This document shows, piece by piece, positions 6,588-14,887 of a stretch of DNA of 15,630 nt. Source of the stretch: CAZKYX01 sp964557125 (GTDB lineage Bacteria > Patescibacteriota > Microgenomatia > Levybacterales > GWA1-39-11); the NCBI GenBank assembly GCA_964557125.1, contig CAZKYX010000024.1, positions 1-15,630 on the forward strand, written 5' to 3'. The notes beneath the pieces are model-generated. The model worked only from the letters and a program-made list of their open reading frames with translations. It made no database searches and was not told the origin of the DNA. Positions within the stretch are counted from its first letter, which is position 1. Each line of letters opens with the position of its first letter. Both the position numbers and the translations under genes were made by a program.

Positions 6588-7889
6588 TTAGGCCATCATA
6601 CTCTTCTTTCGAAGCAGCTTGTGATACGTAACAGCAAAACGGTGAGCCTCATCACGGATTCTTCGAAGCAAGTTAATTCCAGGTGTTGAGTTGTCTAATT
6701 TTACTTCGATAAATTGTATACCTCCTGCTTTTTTTTGGGGAATAACTATGGTTTCCTCCCTCTTTGCAAGACCAATCACAGGTATTCTCATTTTGGCATT
6801 TGTCAGTGCCTTTAATGCAGTCCCTACTTGCCCTTTCCCGCCATCAATAACCATAAGCTCAGGATATGGCCAATCAGTTCTTTTCAGTCGCCTCCCCAAG
6901 ACTTCTTGCATCATAAAGAAATCGTCCGGCGTTGCTTTTGTTTTTATTTTAAAACGTCTGTAATTCTTAGAAGAAGTTTCCCCTTGTATAAAAACCACCA
7001 TAGAACCGGTAGCATTTGTACCCTGAAGATTTGAAATATCGTAGCACTCAATTCGAGCCAGTTTTCCTAACTCTGGATAGTAGTCTTTTAAAATAACTTG
7101 AAGAGAGACAAGCTCCCTCTCAATTCTTTCATAGTAGAAATCAGGTTTTTCAAGATACCGAAATGGCTCGTACTGAGAGCTAGTTATAAGCGTTATTCTG
7201 TCTATTTTCTTTTGAATTTCTGCTGCTTTCTCAAATTCTTCATTCTTAACTTCAATTGTTTGCTCATTAAGAAGTGTTTTTATGACTTCGTCCTTCTTTC
7301 CATCCAAAAACGCTTGAATTCGTTTTAGGTTGCGAAAGTATAGATCCTTGCTTTCAGGAACTGCTGGAAGACAGGGGCACATGCCTAAATGGTAATACAG
7401 GCATTTTCTTTTTGGGTGGTTAACAACCGATTGAAATGGGAATATTCGTCTTAACAACTTCAGCACTGTCTTTAGTGCAGTAACATCTGTATAAGGACCA
7501 AAATACACAACAGCACTTTTTGTGGTGTGTGTCTCTACATCCCGTTTTCGCGTTATCACAACTGATGGATTGACGCCTTTGTCGATTTTTACGTAAGGGT
7601 AAGTTTTGTCATCTACAAGCTTTATATTATAAAAAGGTAGATGCTTTTTAATAAGCGTTGCTTCAAGAAGAAATGCCTCAATTTCAGAACCAACACGAAT
7701 ATAGTCAATTGACTTTATATTTTTTACAAGAGCGAGAGTTTTACTGTCTAGAGCTTTATTACTAAAGTAAGAAGAAACTCTTTTTCTAAGATCCTTTGCT
7801 TTTCCAACATAGAGAATCTTATCGGTTGCGTCTTTGAATAAGTAAACCCCCGGTTCTGATGGTAATGATAAATGTAAGGATGGCTCCAA
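6588..7889 (-). CDS. uvrC: Excinuclease ABC subunit C, short form without the C-terminal (HhH)2 domain
   Basis: UvrC makes both incisions beside DNA damage after UvrA2B2 loading. This 433-residue form has the GIY-YIG nuclease (LPSEPGVYLFKD, ILYVGKAKDLRKRV; about 9-90), a cysteine cluster (C163, C171, C173), a UVR domain (KNEEFEKAAEIQKKID, about 210-230), and the RNase H-like nuclease with D284 (ECYDIS), D349 (VIDGGKGQ) and H416 (DEAHRF). It ends 17 residues after H416, whereas E. coli UvrC (610 aa) continues into a helix-hairpin-helix pair. Both catalytic sites look intact. I chose TTG 7889 because GGAGGTG lies 9 nt upstream; TTG 7907 or GTG 7901 are alternatives. The 5' end overlaps the transglutaminase gene by 71 nt. 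Confidence 0.93.
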   Translation of the reverse strand: MEPSLHLSLPSEPGVYLFKDATDKILYVGKAKDLRKRVSSYFSNKALDSKTLALVKNIKSIDYIRVGSEIEAFLLEATLIKKHLPFYNIKLVDDKTYPYVKIDKGVNPSVVITRKRDVETHTTKSAVVYFGPYTDVTALKTVLKLLRRIFPFQSVVNHPKRKCLYYHLGMCPCLPAVPESKDLYFRNLKRIQAFLDGKKDEVIKTLLNEQTIEVKNEEFEKAAEIQKKIDRITLITSSQYEPFRYLEKPDFYYERIERELVSLQVILKDYYPELGKLARIECYDISNLQGTNATGSMVVFIQGETSSKNYRRFKIKTKATPDDFFMMQEVLGRRLKRTDWPYPELMVIDGGKGQVGTALKALTNAKMRIPVIGLAKREETIVIPQKKAGGIQFIEVKLDNSTPGINLLRRIRDEAHRFAVTYHKLLRKKSMMA

Positions 7890-9639
7890 TGAGAATAACA
7901 CCTCCAATCACTAAGATTTTCGCTTCCGGAAAAAAGGAAAAAGCGATGCTCTTATTAAGCACTTTGTCGTTAAGAGAAATTGTAAGAGTATAGTTGCCTT
8001 TTGTCAAAAAGGGGAGTTGGTTGAATTCCAAGGTATAGACTTTCTCTCCAAATGGCGGTATGTAATCAATGGTGTATTCTGTTACTTCTTTAGAAAAACT
8101 TGTTACAACGTGCATTTTTTCATTTTGAATAGGTGTATTTCCGGTATTTTTAACAGTTATATTGCCTCTTAAAGGAAAGTTAAAGAATGAATATGACGGA
8201 AAATCTTCATGTAGCTCAAAAGACTTCTGTTGTTTAAATTCCTCTTTTTTTGCAAAAGATACTTGTACGTCCTTCGTTGGCTTTTCAAATTTGTATCCGC
8301 CTGCCGGAATCGGATACGCACTGTCACTTCCCTTGATAGCAAAAACAATATGCTCGAAGTCAAGAGTGTGAAAGAAATCGACTCCTTTTGTCGTATTTCC
8401 CCACGTCGGGTCAACCATTATCCACGTTTTTGCTGACTCATCGTAATACTCCGGCCAAGCATGCAAAACGTCCTCAACAAGAGACAATGGTCTCAGCTTG
8501 TCATTGTCTGTATACGCATACCCCTCAAGAGAACGTGCTGGTATTCCTGCTGCTCTTGCTAAAGCCACAAACAAATCAGAAAACTCAAGACACACATCAT
8601 TTTTTGTATTAGAAAGAGCCCCTAGGGCACCAAGACGATTCGTTTTTGAAGCAACTTTCTCATAATCATACTCCAATGTTTTTACCACATACCCATAAAT
8701 TTTCTCTGGAGTCTTTAATTCTTTGGCTAATTTTTGAATTTTTGTATTTGTTACATCCCAGTATGCTTTTTGAGCTGTATACAATTTCCTTTGTTCTGGA
8801 CTTAATTGTTCTGGATTAGGTTTTGAGAGAATTTTAGCCAAACCTTTTACCTGCACTACCTGCTTTTGCTGCGGAAGTAATTTGTATTCCGCAATCCAAT
8901 TGCCATCAACGTCTTTAAAAACATTTATCGGCTTTGGAGTTATAGATGTTAAAAGTACCTGCTGATAATTTGTAGAAGGGGGAAGAGCAAGCTCTGTCTT
9001 GGCGGGATAAAAATTGGGATTTGAAATGTTGTAGTCTAATATAAAATTATAAAATTGATTTTCACCAAATACTACAATTACACCTGCGTTGCCTACCTCT
9101 GCTTTGCTGAAGGTGAGGGAAGATGATTTTGCTTTTTTTGGTTTTATTATGCTTGCTTGTCCAAAAGACTCAGGAACAGTAAGACTTATTGCATAATCAG
9201 AAAAGGAGTCCTCTTGCGATAGTCCAGGAATAGAAATTTCCCAAATTCCATTTTTTCTGAATGCAATATCGTTTGTATCAAACTTAATTGTAAAGTCATT
9301 ACTTGTATTAACCCCCGTAAACCTTTTTTTAAAATTTACCTTAATACTCTTCTCTTCCTTCTTATCATCAATAAGCGTAAAGGGTATGGAACCATCTTCG
9401 CTAAATGCTTGAATATTCTCCAAATCCCTCAACCCTATTGCAATTGAATAACTTGGAGTATAAATAAAATCTTTTTTATTGCGTATAGAAATATTTTGAG
9501 TTATTGACGTCACACCACTCTCGGCAACCTCATATCGGGCTTTTACTGAAATGTCAAAATTTTCATCTGTTCCGGCGTACAGAGCCTTTGGAAAACAGAG
9601 AAAACTGAGGAATATCAACGTTAAAAAGGTCTTTTTCAT
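7819..9639 (-). CDS. Secreted, membrane-anchored transglutaminase-like protein
   Basis: This 606-residue protein has a signal peptide (MKKTFLTLIFLSFLCFPKAL, cleavage near A22), a long beta-rich N-terminal part (about 25-290), and a transglutaminase-like core with the full triad. C350 is in NDVCLEFSDLFVALARAAG, H393 in HAWPEYYDES, and D410 in MVDPTWGN. A beta-sandwich region (about 480-560), a C-terminal helix (about 570-592) and a basic tail (RTGGLLIQRRNR) follow. It would sit outside the membrane. Family members act as cysteine proteases, amidases or cross-linkers; which applies is not readable. The start overlaps the uvrA stop (ATGA), and its 3' end overlaps uvrC by 71 nt. This placement between repair genes suggests tight co-expression but gives no direct repair link. 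Confidence 0.88.
   Translation of the reverse strand: MKKTFLTLIFLSFLCFPKALYAGTDENFDISVKARYEVAESGVTSITQNISIRNKKDFIYTPSYSIAIGLRDLENIQAFSEDGSIPFTLIDDKKEEKSIKVNFKKRFTGVNTSNDFTIKFDTNDIAFRKNGIWEISIPGLSQEDSFSDYAISLTVPESFGQASIIKPKKAKSSSLTFSKAEVGNAGVIVVFGENQFYNFILDYNISNPNFYPAKTELALPPSTNYQQVLLTSITPKPINVFKDVDGNWIAEYKLLPQQKQVVQVKGLAKILSKPNPEQLSPEQRKLYTAQKAYWDVTNTKIQKLAKELKTPEKIYGYVVKTLEYDYEKVASKTNRLGALGALSNTKNDVCLEFSDLFVALARAAGIPARSLEGYAYTDNDKLRPLSLVEDVLHAWPEYYDESAKTWIMVDPTWGNTTKGVDFFHTLDFEHIVFAIKGSDSAYPIPAGGYKFEKPTKDVQVSFAKKEEFKQQKSFELHEDFPSYSFFNFPLRGNITVKNTGNTPIQNEKMHVVTSFSKEVTEYTIDYIPPFGEKVYTLEFNQLPFLTKGNYTLTISLNDKVLNKSIAFSFFPEAKILVIGGVILIGAILTFIITIRTGGLLIQRRNR
7899..7905 (-). promoter_or_regulatory. 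Shine-Dalgarno that sets the uvrC start
   Basis: On the minus strand GGAGGTG is followed after 9 nt by TTG at 7889. It is the strongest ribosome site I see in the window. It lies inside the coding sequence for the membrane helix of the upstream gene (the GGV of VIGGVILIG), so uvrC initiates internally in that gene. Because it also encodes those residues, part of the match could be chance. Confidence 0.6.
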
Positions 9640-12518
9640 CGGGAAAGCTCGCGACTTAGATATCTTCCGGTATAGGAGTTCTTTACTTTCGCTATTTCGC
9701 GAGGAGTTCCTTGCGCGATAATCTTTCCTCCTCCATCTCCCCCTTCAGGACCCAAATCTATTATGTAGTCAGAGTTTTTTATTAAATCTAGGTTGTGTTC
9801 TATTACAATTACGGTATTTCCCTTATCTACTAAGCGTCGCAGTACTAAAATGAGTTTTTCTAAATCGGCAAAATGAAGTCCAGTTGTCGGCTCATCCAAA
9901 AGATACAAAGAGCCACCTCCGCCTTTTTTGGAAAGCTCTGATGCAAGTTTGATTCTTTGCGCTTCCCCACCAGAAAGTGTTGTTGCCGGTTGTCCAAGTC
10001 TTATGTAAGAAAGACCAACTTCTTTTAGAGTCAAAAGACGAGATGAAAGACCTTCGTGGAATGAGAAAAATGGAATTGCTTCTTCTACACTCATATTGAG
10101 GATTTCAGCTATATTTTTCCCATCAAATTGAATTTCAAGCGTGTCCTGAGTATACCGAGTACCATTACAGGCTTCACATTTTACATAGACATCTGGCAAG
10201 AATTGCATTTCAATTTTTATTTGTCCCTCTCCTTCACATGTCTCACAGCGCCCCCCTTTTACGTTAAAAGAAAACCGACCGGGTGTGTATCCACGCATAC
10301 GCGCATCTCGTGAATTTGCGAAAATATCTCGAATGTAAGTAAATGCCCCAGTGTAGGTTGCGGGATTTGAACGAGGTGTTCTTCCTATAGGTGACTGGTC
10401 AATCATAAAAACACGCTTTAAGTCATCGTGTCCAGTAATAGATTCAAATTTTCCAGGCTTTTCTTTATGAAAAGGATTTTTCTTTTGTGCAAGTGCATGA
10501 AAAAAAACATCATTTATGAGAGTTGATTTGCCGCTTCCAGAAACCCCTGTCACGCAAATAAATTTTCCTAAGGGAAAGGTTACATCAACATTTTTAAGAT
10601 TGTGCTCAGTAACGCCGGTTAGAGCAAGTTTTAAGTTACTTTCCCCCTTGTCTGGTGTGCTTTTAATTTTGATTTTTGCCCTACCTGATAAATATTTTCC
10701 CGTAATTGAATTTTCATCCTCATAAATTTGCTTTGGAGTTCCATGAGCGATGATATGTCCCCCATGTTCTCCAGCACCGGGCCCGAAGTCAAAAATGTAG
10801 TCACTTTCATCCATCATTTCCTTATCATGCTCCACAACGATGACACTATTCCCAATATCTCGAAGGTGCTTTAAGGTAGTTATGAGCTTTGTATTATCCC
10901 TAGGATGCAAGCCAATTGAGGGTTCATCAAGAACATATAATACTCCTGACAGGCCACTTCCAATTTGTGAAGCAAGACGGATTCTTTGAGCTTCCCCACC
11001 CGCGAGTGAATCAGCACTTCTTGAAAGAGTCAAATAAGAAAGTCCTACATCAAAAAGAAACTTTAGCCGTGCATTTATTTCCTTAAATATTATTGAAGCG
11101 ATTTCCAATTCCTTGCCAGACAATTTTTCGGGGAGCTGCTGCACAAATTCATAGCTTTTTTCAATAGAAAGGTCTGAGACATCATTGATTGACTTGTCCG
11201 CAATGGTAACGGCAAGTGCTTCTGGCTTGAGTCTCGCCCCAACACACATCTCACAAACCTTTGGCGTCATGAATTTTTGAATCTCCTTTCTTATCAGTTC
11301 TGAGTCTGTGTCGTTAAATTTAGACATAAGATAACCGACCACCCCTTGAAAAGTTTCAAAAATATTTGTTTTTTCACCAAATCTATTCCGACCGCTAACC
11401 TTGTACACTTTGTCCCCCGTCCCATACAGAATAAGTTTTTTTTGCTCAGGAGTAAGTGTCATAATGAGCTCATTTGTGGGAATTTCATTTTCTTCGAATA
11501 CTGTTTTTAAAGTCCTTGTCAGCCATGTCTCACGGTCGTACATATTTGCAAATGCCAGTATTCCTCCTTCAGAAATGGTTAAGTTTCGATTCAAAACCAA
11601 ATCTTCATCAACGGTGTGCACCATTCCAAGCCCATTACATTCAGGACATGCTCCAAAGGGAGAATTGAATGAGAAGAGCCGTGGTTCAATTTTTGGCATG
11701 GCGGTGCCGTCATAAGGACACGCAAACTTTTCAGAGTAGAATGTGTCCTCCATTTCCAATGGCACCTCAGGAAAAGAAAATGACTTGTCGTTCACTTTAG
11801 AAATAATAGTCTCGCCATTTCCCAAAGCCAGCGCTTGCTCAACCGAATCAAGAATGCGTTGTCTTTCGTAATTATTGTCCAAAATAATTTTATCAACAAC
11901 AGCCTCAATAGTATGTTTGTTAGTCTTGATAAGTCCTATATCAGCATTAAGACTTACAATTTTTCCATCAATTCTTACTTGCTGAAAAGATCTTTTGCGC
12001 AAATCCTTGAAAAGGTCGATGTATTCACCTTTTCTGCCACTTACAATTGGCGACAAAATCATAACCTTGCAAGGAGAGACGCCAACAAATTTTTCGATTA
12101 TGTCCTCGACTATTTTTTCTTTTGTGGTTTTTGAGATTTCTCTTCCGCACTTTGGACAATGAGGATGTCCAACTCTGGCAAAAAGTAACCTCATATAGTC
12201 ATATATCTCAGTGACGGTTCCAACAGTCGAGCGCGGATTGTGAGAAGTAGTTTTTTGGTCAATTGAAATAGCGGGAGAAAGTCCTTCTATAAAATCTACA
12301 TTGGGTTTTTTCATAATTCCCAAAAATTGCCGTGCATAAGAAGAGAGACTTTCTACATATCTTCGCTGCCCCTCAGCATAAATGGTGTCAAATGCCAACG
12401 AAGATTTGCCACTGCCTGACAACCCAGTAAATACAACCAGTTTGTCTTTTGGAATTTCAACATCAATATTTTTGAGGTTATGTTCTCGTGCCCCTTTAAT
12501 AGTAATTTTGTTAGTCAT
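9636..12518 (-). CDS. uvrA: Excinuclease ABC subunit A
   Basis: This 960-residue protein is full length (E. coli 940). It is a tandem ABC ATPase that finds DNA lesions and loads UvrB. Walker A motifs are at 32-39 (GLSGSGKS) and 658-665 (GVSGSGKS); signature motifs are LAGGEAQRI (505-513) and LSGGEAQRI (848-856). The UvrB-binding region follows the first Walker A. The later zinc module (CETCEGEG ... CEACNG) is intact. In the first zinc module the ligands read C267, D270, C291, C294, so the second cysteine is replaced by aspartate. The ATG at 12518 lies 260 bp after uvrB without a convincing promoter or Shine-Dalgarno, so readthrough from uvrB is possible. Its stop overlaps the next start by 4 nt. 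Confidence 0.97.
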   Translation of the reverse strand: MTNKITIKGAREHNLKNIDVEIPKDKLVVFTGLSGSGKSSLAFDTIYAEGQRRYVESLSSYARQFLGIMKKPNVDFIEGLSPAISIDQKTTSHNPRSTVGTVTEIYDYMRLLFARVGHPHCPKCGREISKTTKEKIVEDIIEKFVGVSPCKVMILSPIVSGRKGEYIDLFKDLRKRSFQQVRIDGKIVSLNADIGLIKTNKHTIEAVVDKIILDNNYERQRILDSVEQALALGNGETIISKVNDKSFSFPEVPLEMEDTFYSEKFACPYDGTAMPKIEPRLFSFNSPFGACPECNGLGMVHTVDEDLVLNRNLTISEGGILAFANMYDRETWLTRTLKTVFEENEIPTNELIMTLTPEQKKLILYGTGDKVYKVSGRNRFGEKTNIFETFQGVVGYLMSKFNDTDSELIRKEIQKFMTPKVCEMCVGARLKPEALAVTIADKSINDVSDLSIEKSYEFVQQLPEKLSGKELEIASIIFKEINARLKFLFDVGLSYLTLSRSADSLAGGEAQRIRLASQIGSGLSGVLYVLDEPSIGLHPRDNTKLITTLKHLRDIGNSVIVVEHDKEMMDESDYIFDFGPGAGEHGGHIIAHGTPKQIYEDENSITGKYLSGRAKIKIKSTPDKGESNLKLALTGVTEHNLKNVDVTFPLGKFICVTGVSGSGKSTLINDVFFHALAQKKNPFHKEKPGKFESITGHDDLKRVFMIDQSPIGRTPRSNPATYTGAFTYIRDIFANSRDARMRGYTPGRFSFNVKGGRCETCEGEGQIKIEMQFLPDVYVKCEACNGTRYTQDTLEIQFDGKNIAEILNMSVEEAIPFFSFHEGLSSRLLTLKEVGLSYIRLGQPATTLSGGEAQRIKLASELSKKGGGGSLYLLDEPTTGLHFADLEKLILVLRRLVDKGNTVIVIEHNLDLIKNSDYIIDLGPEGGDGGGKIIAQGTPREIAKVKNSYTGRYLSRELSR

Positions 12519-12548
12519 GATTATTTAATGAAATCAATATAGATCGTT

Positions 12549-12581
12549 GTCATTGCGAGCGAGGCGTGGCAATCTTTCCGA
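12549..12581. repeat. Dispersed repeat of the GTCATTGCGAGC type in the uvrB-uvrA gap
   Basis: GTCATTGCGAGCGAGGCGTG followed by GCAATCTTTCC resembles a palindromic repeat that I recall from many unrelated bacterial genomes. ATTGC (12552-12556) pairs with GCAAT (12569-12573). Its G+C content stands out from the flanks. It is a different family from the AAGGTT palindromes here. Only one copy is present, so its repeat status rests on recognition, not on the window. The rest of this 260-bp gap has no gene I can support. Confidence 0.5.
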
Positions 12582-12760
12582 ACGAAATCACGTGCCAAAA
12601 CCATTCACGCTCTAAAATGAAGTTAACCATTGTACACCTAACTGAGGCAATTATTCAAGCTTACACGCTCTGCATTATGTAAAAAAGGACCTCAAAAAAC
12701 GTTAATTTCGTTGAAGATGCCGAATTTTTAGGTGAAGACAACGCGCTTTGTCGAAACCGC

Positions 12761-12805
12761 AAGATTAAATATATGAAACTAATTTTGTTGAAGATATTTA
12801 ATCTT
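12761..12805. repeat. Inverted repeat spanning the uvrB 3' end
   Basis: AAGATTAAATAT (12761-12772) and ATATTTAATCTT (12794-12805) are perfect 12-nt arms with a 21-nt loop that includes the uvrB stop. In the mRNA this would be an A+U-rich stem over the last uvrB codons. No U-run follows, so it is not a standard terminator; a transcript-end stabiliser is possible. The loop side (12779-12795) also resembles 12702-12718 at 15 of 17 positions, as if the uvrB end had been partly duplicated. Confidence 0.6.
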
Positions 12806-14755
12806 ATCGCGCAAGAGAGCGGCGGTTTCAAAGTCTAGATCTTTGGCAGCTGCCTGCATTTCCCGCCTGATAGTCTTAATGAGTTTTTCTTTCTCATCGG
12901 GCAATAGTACATCTTTATCCATGAGAGGCTTTAAGTCCTCAATTACGCTTTGCCTTTCTATAAGTTTTTCGCGAATTGCCTTTTCAATTGTTTGGGGAGT
13001 TATACCATGTTCCTTGTTATAAGCTATCTGATACTCCCGTCTTCTATCAACCTCAGCAATTGCCTCTTTCATTGATTTTGTATGGTTATCAGCATATAAA
13101 ATCACTCTCGCTCCTACTCTTCTCGCTCCTCTTCCCATAATTTGAATAAGAGAAGAACGGCTTCTCAAAAACCCCTCTTTGTCAGCATCCAAAATTGCTA
13201 CAAGACCAACTTCTGGAAGATCCAGTCCTTCCCGTAATAAATTAATCCCTATCAACACATCATACGTTCCTGACCGAAGGTCGTCTAAAATATCTTGGCG
13301 ACTTAACGTATCAACGTCAGAATGTAGATACTGCACCTTATAGCTTCGTTCCTCAAGATACGTAGTTAAATCCTCAGCCATTCTTTTTGTAAGGGTAGTA
13401 ACAAGCGCTCTTTCTCCTTTTGCAATAAGAGAATTAAGCTCACGGCTAAGGTTCTCTATTTGACCCTCCGTTGGTCTGACTTCAATTTCTGGATCAATAA
13501 TTCCAGTTGGACGCACCAATTGTTCTGTTATGTTTTCTTTTCCTGCGCGCTCCATCTCATACTCATTTGGTGTGGCGCTTACAAAAATTGTCTTGTCAAT
13601 TCTTTCTAAGAATTCCTCATACTGAAGCGGCCTGTTGTCGTATGCACTTGGTAGTCTAAAACCGTAATCAATTAGTGTTGTCTTACGCGCCCTATCTCCG
13701 TTATACATACCTCGAATTTGTGGAAGAGTGATGTGTGACTCATCAACAATTAAAAGCCAGTCCTCGCTCACTTTGTTAAAATATTCTAAGAGTGAGTAGG
13801 GAGCCTCTCCCTGCTTTCTCCCGTCAAAGTACCGAGAGTAATTCTCGATTCCATTTACGTATCCTAATTCCTTTAGCATTTTCAGATCATACTCAGTCCT
13901 TTGTTTTATTCGGTGTGCTTCCAAGACTTTTCCACGTGCAGTGAGACTAGCAACTTGCTCAGCCAAATCTTTTCTAATCTGTACAAATGCATCTTCGTAG
14001 GTGTTTCTATCTGCAATGTAGTGTTTTGCAGGATAAATAACGATATCCTCAAGCTTATTAATTATGTCCCCTGTCAATGGATTTACTTTTTCGATATCTT
14101 GAATAAAATCACCGTTAAATGTTACTCGGATACTAATATCTTCATATGCAGGAAAGACTTCGACAACATCCCCTCGCACGCGAAACGTTCCCCTCTTGAA
14201 GTTATAGTCATTGCGCTCATACATAAGGTCAAGAATTCTATCCAATATAGAACTTCTAGCTATTTTCATCCCTTTGGCAATGTGTAGCACAATCTTTCCG
14301 TATTCAACAGGTGAGCCTAAATTGTAAATGCAACTCACAGAAGCAACGACAATAGTGTCGTTTCTTGTCAATAGATTTGTTGTTGCTGCGAGACGAAGTT
14401 TGTCAATCTCATCGTTAATTTGGGTTTCTTTAGCAATATAAGTATCTGTTGTTGGAATATACGCCTCTGGCTGATAATAATCGTAGTAGGAGACAAAGTA
14501 ACTTACCGCATTTTCAGGAAAAAAGTCCCTAAACTCTTGGTAGAGCTGTGCTGCTAGCGTTTTGTTGTGAGAAATAACGAGCGTAGGCTTTTGAATGTTT
14601 TGGATGACATTGGCAACAGTAAATGTTTTACCACTCCCAGTTACTCCCAAAAGAACCTGATTTTTCTTTTTATCAACAAAACCCTTCGTAAGTTTTTCAA
14701 TTGCGTCAGGTTGGTCACCAGTTGGCTTAAATTTTGATGAAATTTTAAAATCCAT
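12779..14755 (-). CDS. uvrB: Excinuclease ABC subunit B
   Basis: UvrB is the helicase-like factor that UvrA loads at lesions; it verifies damage and recruits UvrC. This 658-residue protein is full length. It has the family start (FKPTGDQPDAIEKL), Walker A GVTGSGKT (37-44), the damage-probing beta-hairpin YYDYYQPEAYIP (90-101), DESH (338-341), ATPNEYE, QIMGRGARR, and a C-terminal UVR domain (about 620-658) that contacts UvrC. The ATG at 14755 fits the family N-terminus and lies 7 nt after an extended -10, so the mRNA is predicted to be leaderless. It heads the repair cluster. I see no LexA-type operator upstream. Confidence 0.97.
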   Translation of the reverse strand: MDFKISSKFKPTGDQPDAIEKLTKGFVDKKKNQVLLGVTGSGKTFTVANVIQNIQKPTLVISHNKTLAAQLYQEFRDFFPENAVSYFVSYYDYYQPEAYIPTTDTYIAKETQINDEIDKLRLAATTNLLTRNDTIVVASVSCIYNLGSPVEYGKIVLHIAKGMKIARSSILDRILDLMYERNDYNFKRGTFRVRGDVVEVFPAYEDISIRVTFNGDFIQDIEKVNPLTGDIINKLEDIVIYPAKHYIADRNTYEDAFVQIRKDLAEQVASLTARGKVLEAHRIKQRTEYDLKMLKELGYVNGIENYSRYFDGRKQGEAPYSLLEYFNKVSEDWLLIVDESHITLPQIRGMYNGDRARKTTLIDYGFRLPSAYDNRPLQYEEFLERIDKTIFVSATPNEYEMERAGKENITEQLVRPTGIIDPEIEVRPTEGQIENLSRELNSLIAKGERALVTTLTKRMAEDLTTYLEERSYKVQYLHSDVDTLSRQDILDDLRSGTYDVLIGINLLREGLDLPEVGLVAILDADKEGFLRSRSSLIQIMGRGARRVGARVILYADNHTKSMKEAIAEVDRRREYQIAYNKEHGITPQTIEKAIREKLIERQSVIEDLKPLMDKDVLLPDEKEKLIKTIRREMQAAAKDLDFETAALLRDKIKYLQQN

Positions 14756-14762
14756 AGACTAT

Positions 14763-14771
14763 AGTATACCA
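14763..14771 (-). promoter_or_regulatory. Extended -10 promoter of uvrB, leaderless type
   Basis: On the minus strand TGGTATACT (TGN plus TATACT, hexamer 14763-14768) is followed by only 7 nt before the ATG. Transcription would begin at about 14756, at or next to the start codon. No good -35 is evident. The motif matches the one before the GT2 gene (TGCTATACT). Confidence 0.6.
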
Positions 14772-14813
14772 CGGAATTGAAGCTAACACTGATATTTCCC
14801 CACCCATATTGCT

Positions 14814-14857
14814 TTAAGGTTCAACCTTTGATACGCTCAAAGAAGGTTGAACCTTAG
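14814..14857. repeat. REP-like palindrome pair, copy 2, next to the RAYT gene
   Basis: Arms TTAAGGTTCAACCTT (14814-14828) and AAGGTTGAACCTTA (14843-14856) surround a 14-nt centre. Pairing is perfect over 14 bp; the outermost base differs (G14857). Length, arm sequence, centre length and orientation match copy 1 at 827-870. It lies 30 bp before the RAYT start and between divergent genes. RAYT enzymes normally have REP hairpins of their own kind beside the gene, so this is probably its cognate element. Confidence 0.88.
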
Positions 14858-14887
14858 AAGTTGAACGTTGGAAGAAAATTATTTAAC

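Noticed and set aside
11835..12134. Plus-strand open frames inside uvrA and other long genes
   Set aside because: They are shadows of strongly conserved coding sequence, with no recognisable domain or ribosome site.
14756..14813. LexA/SOS operator upstream of uvrB
   Set aside because: I found neither a CTG-N10-CAG nor a GAAC-N4-GTTC type palindrome.
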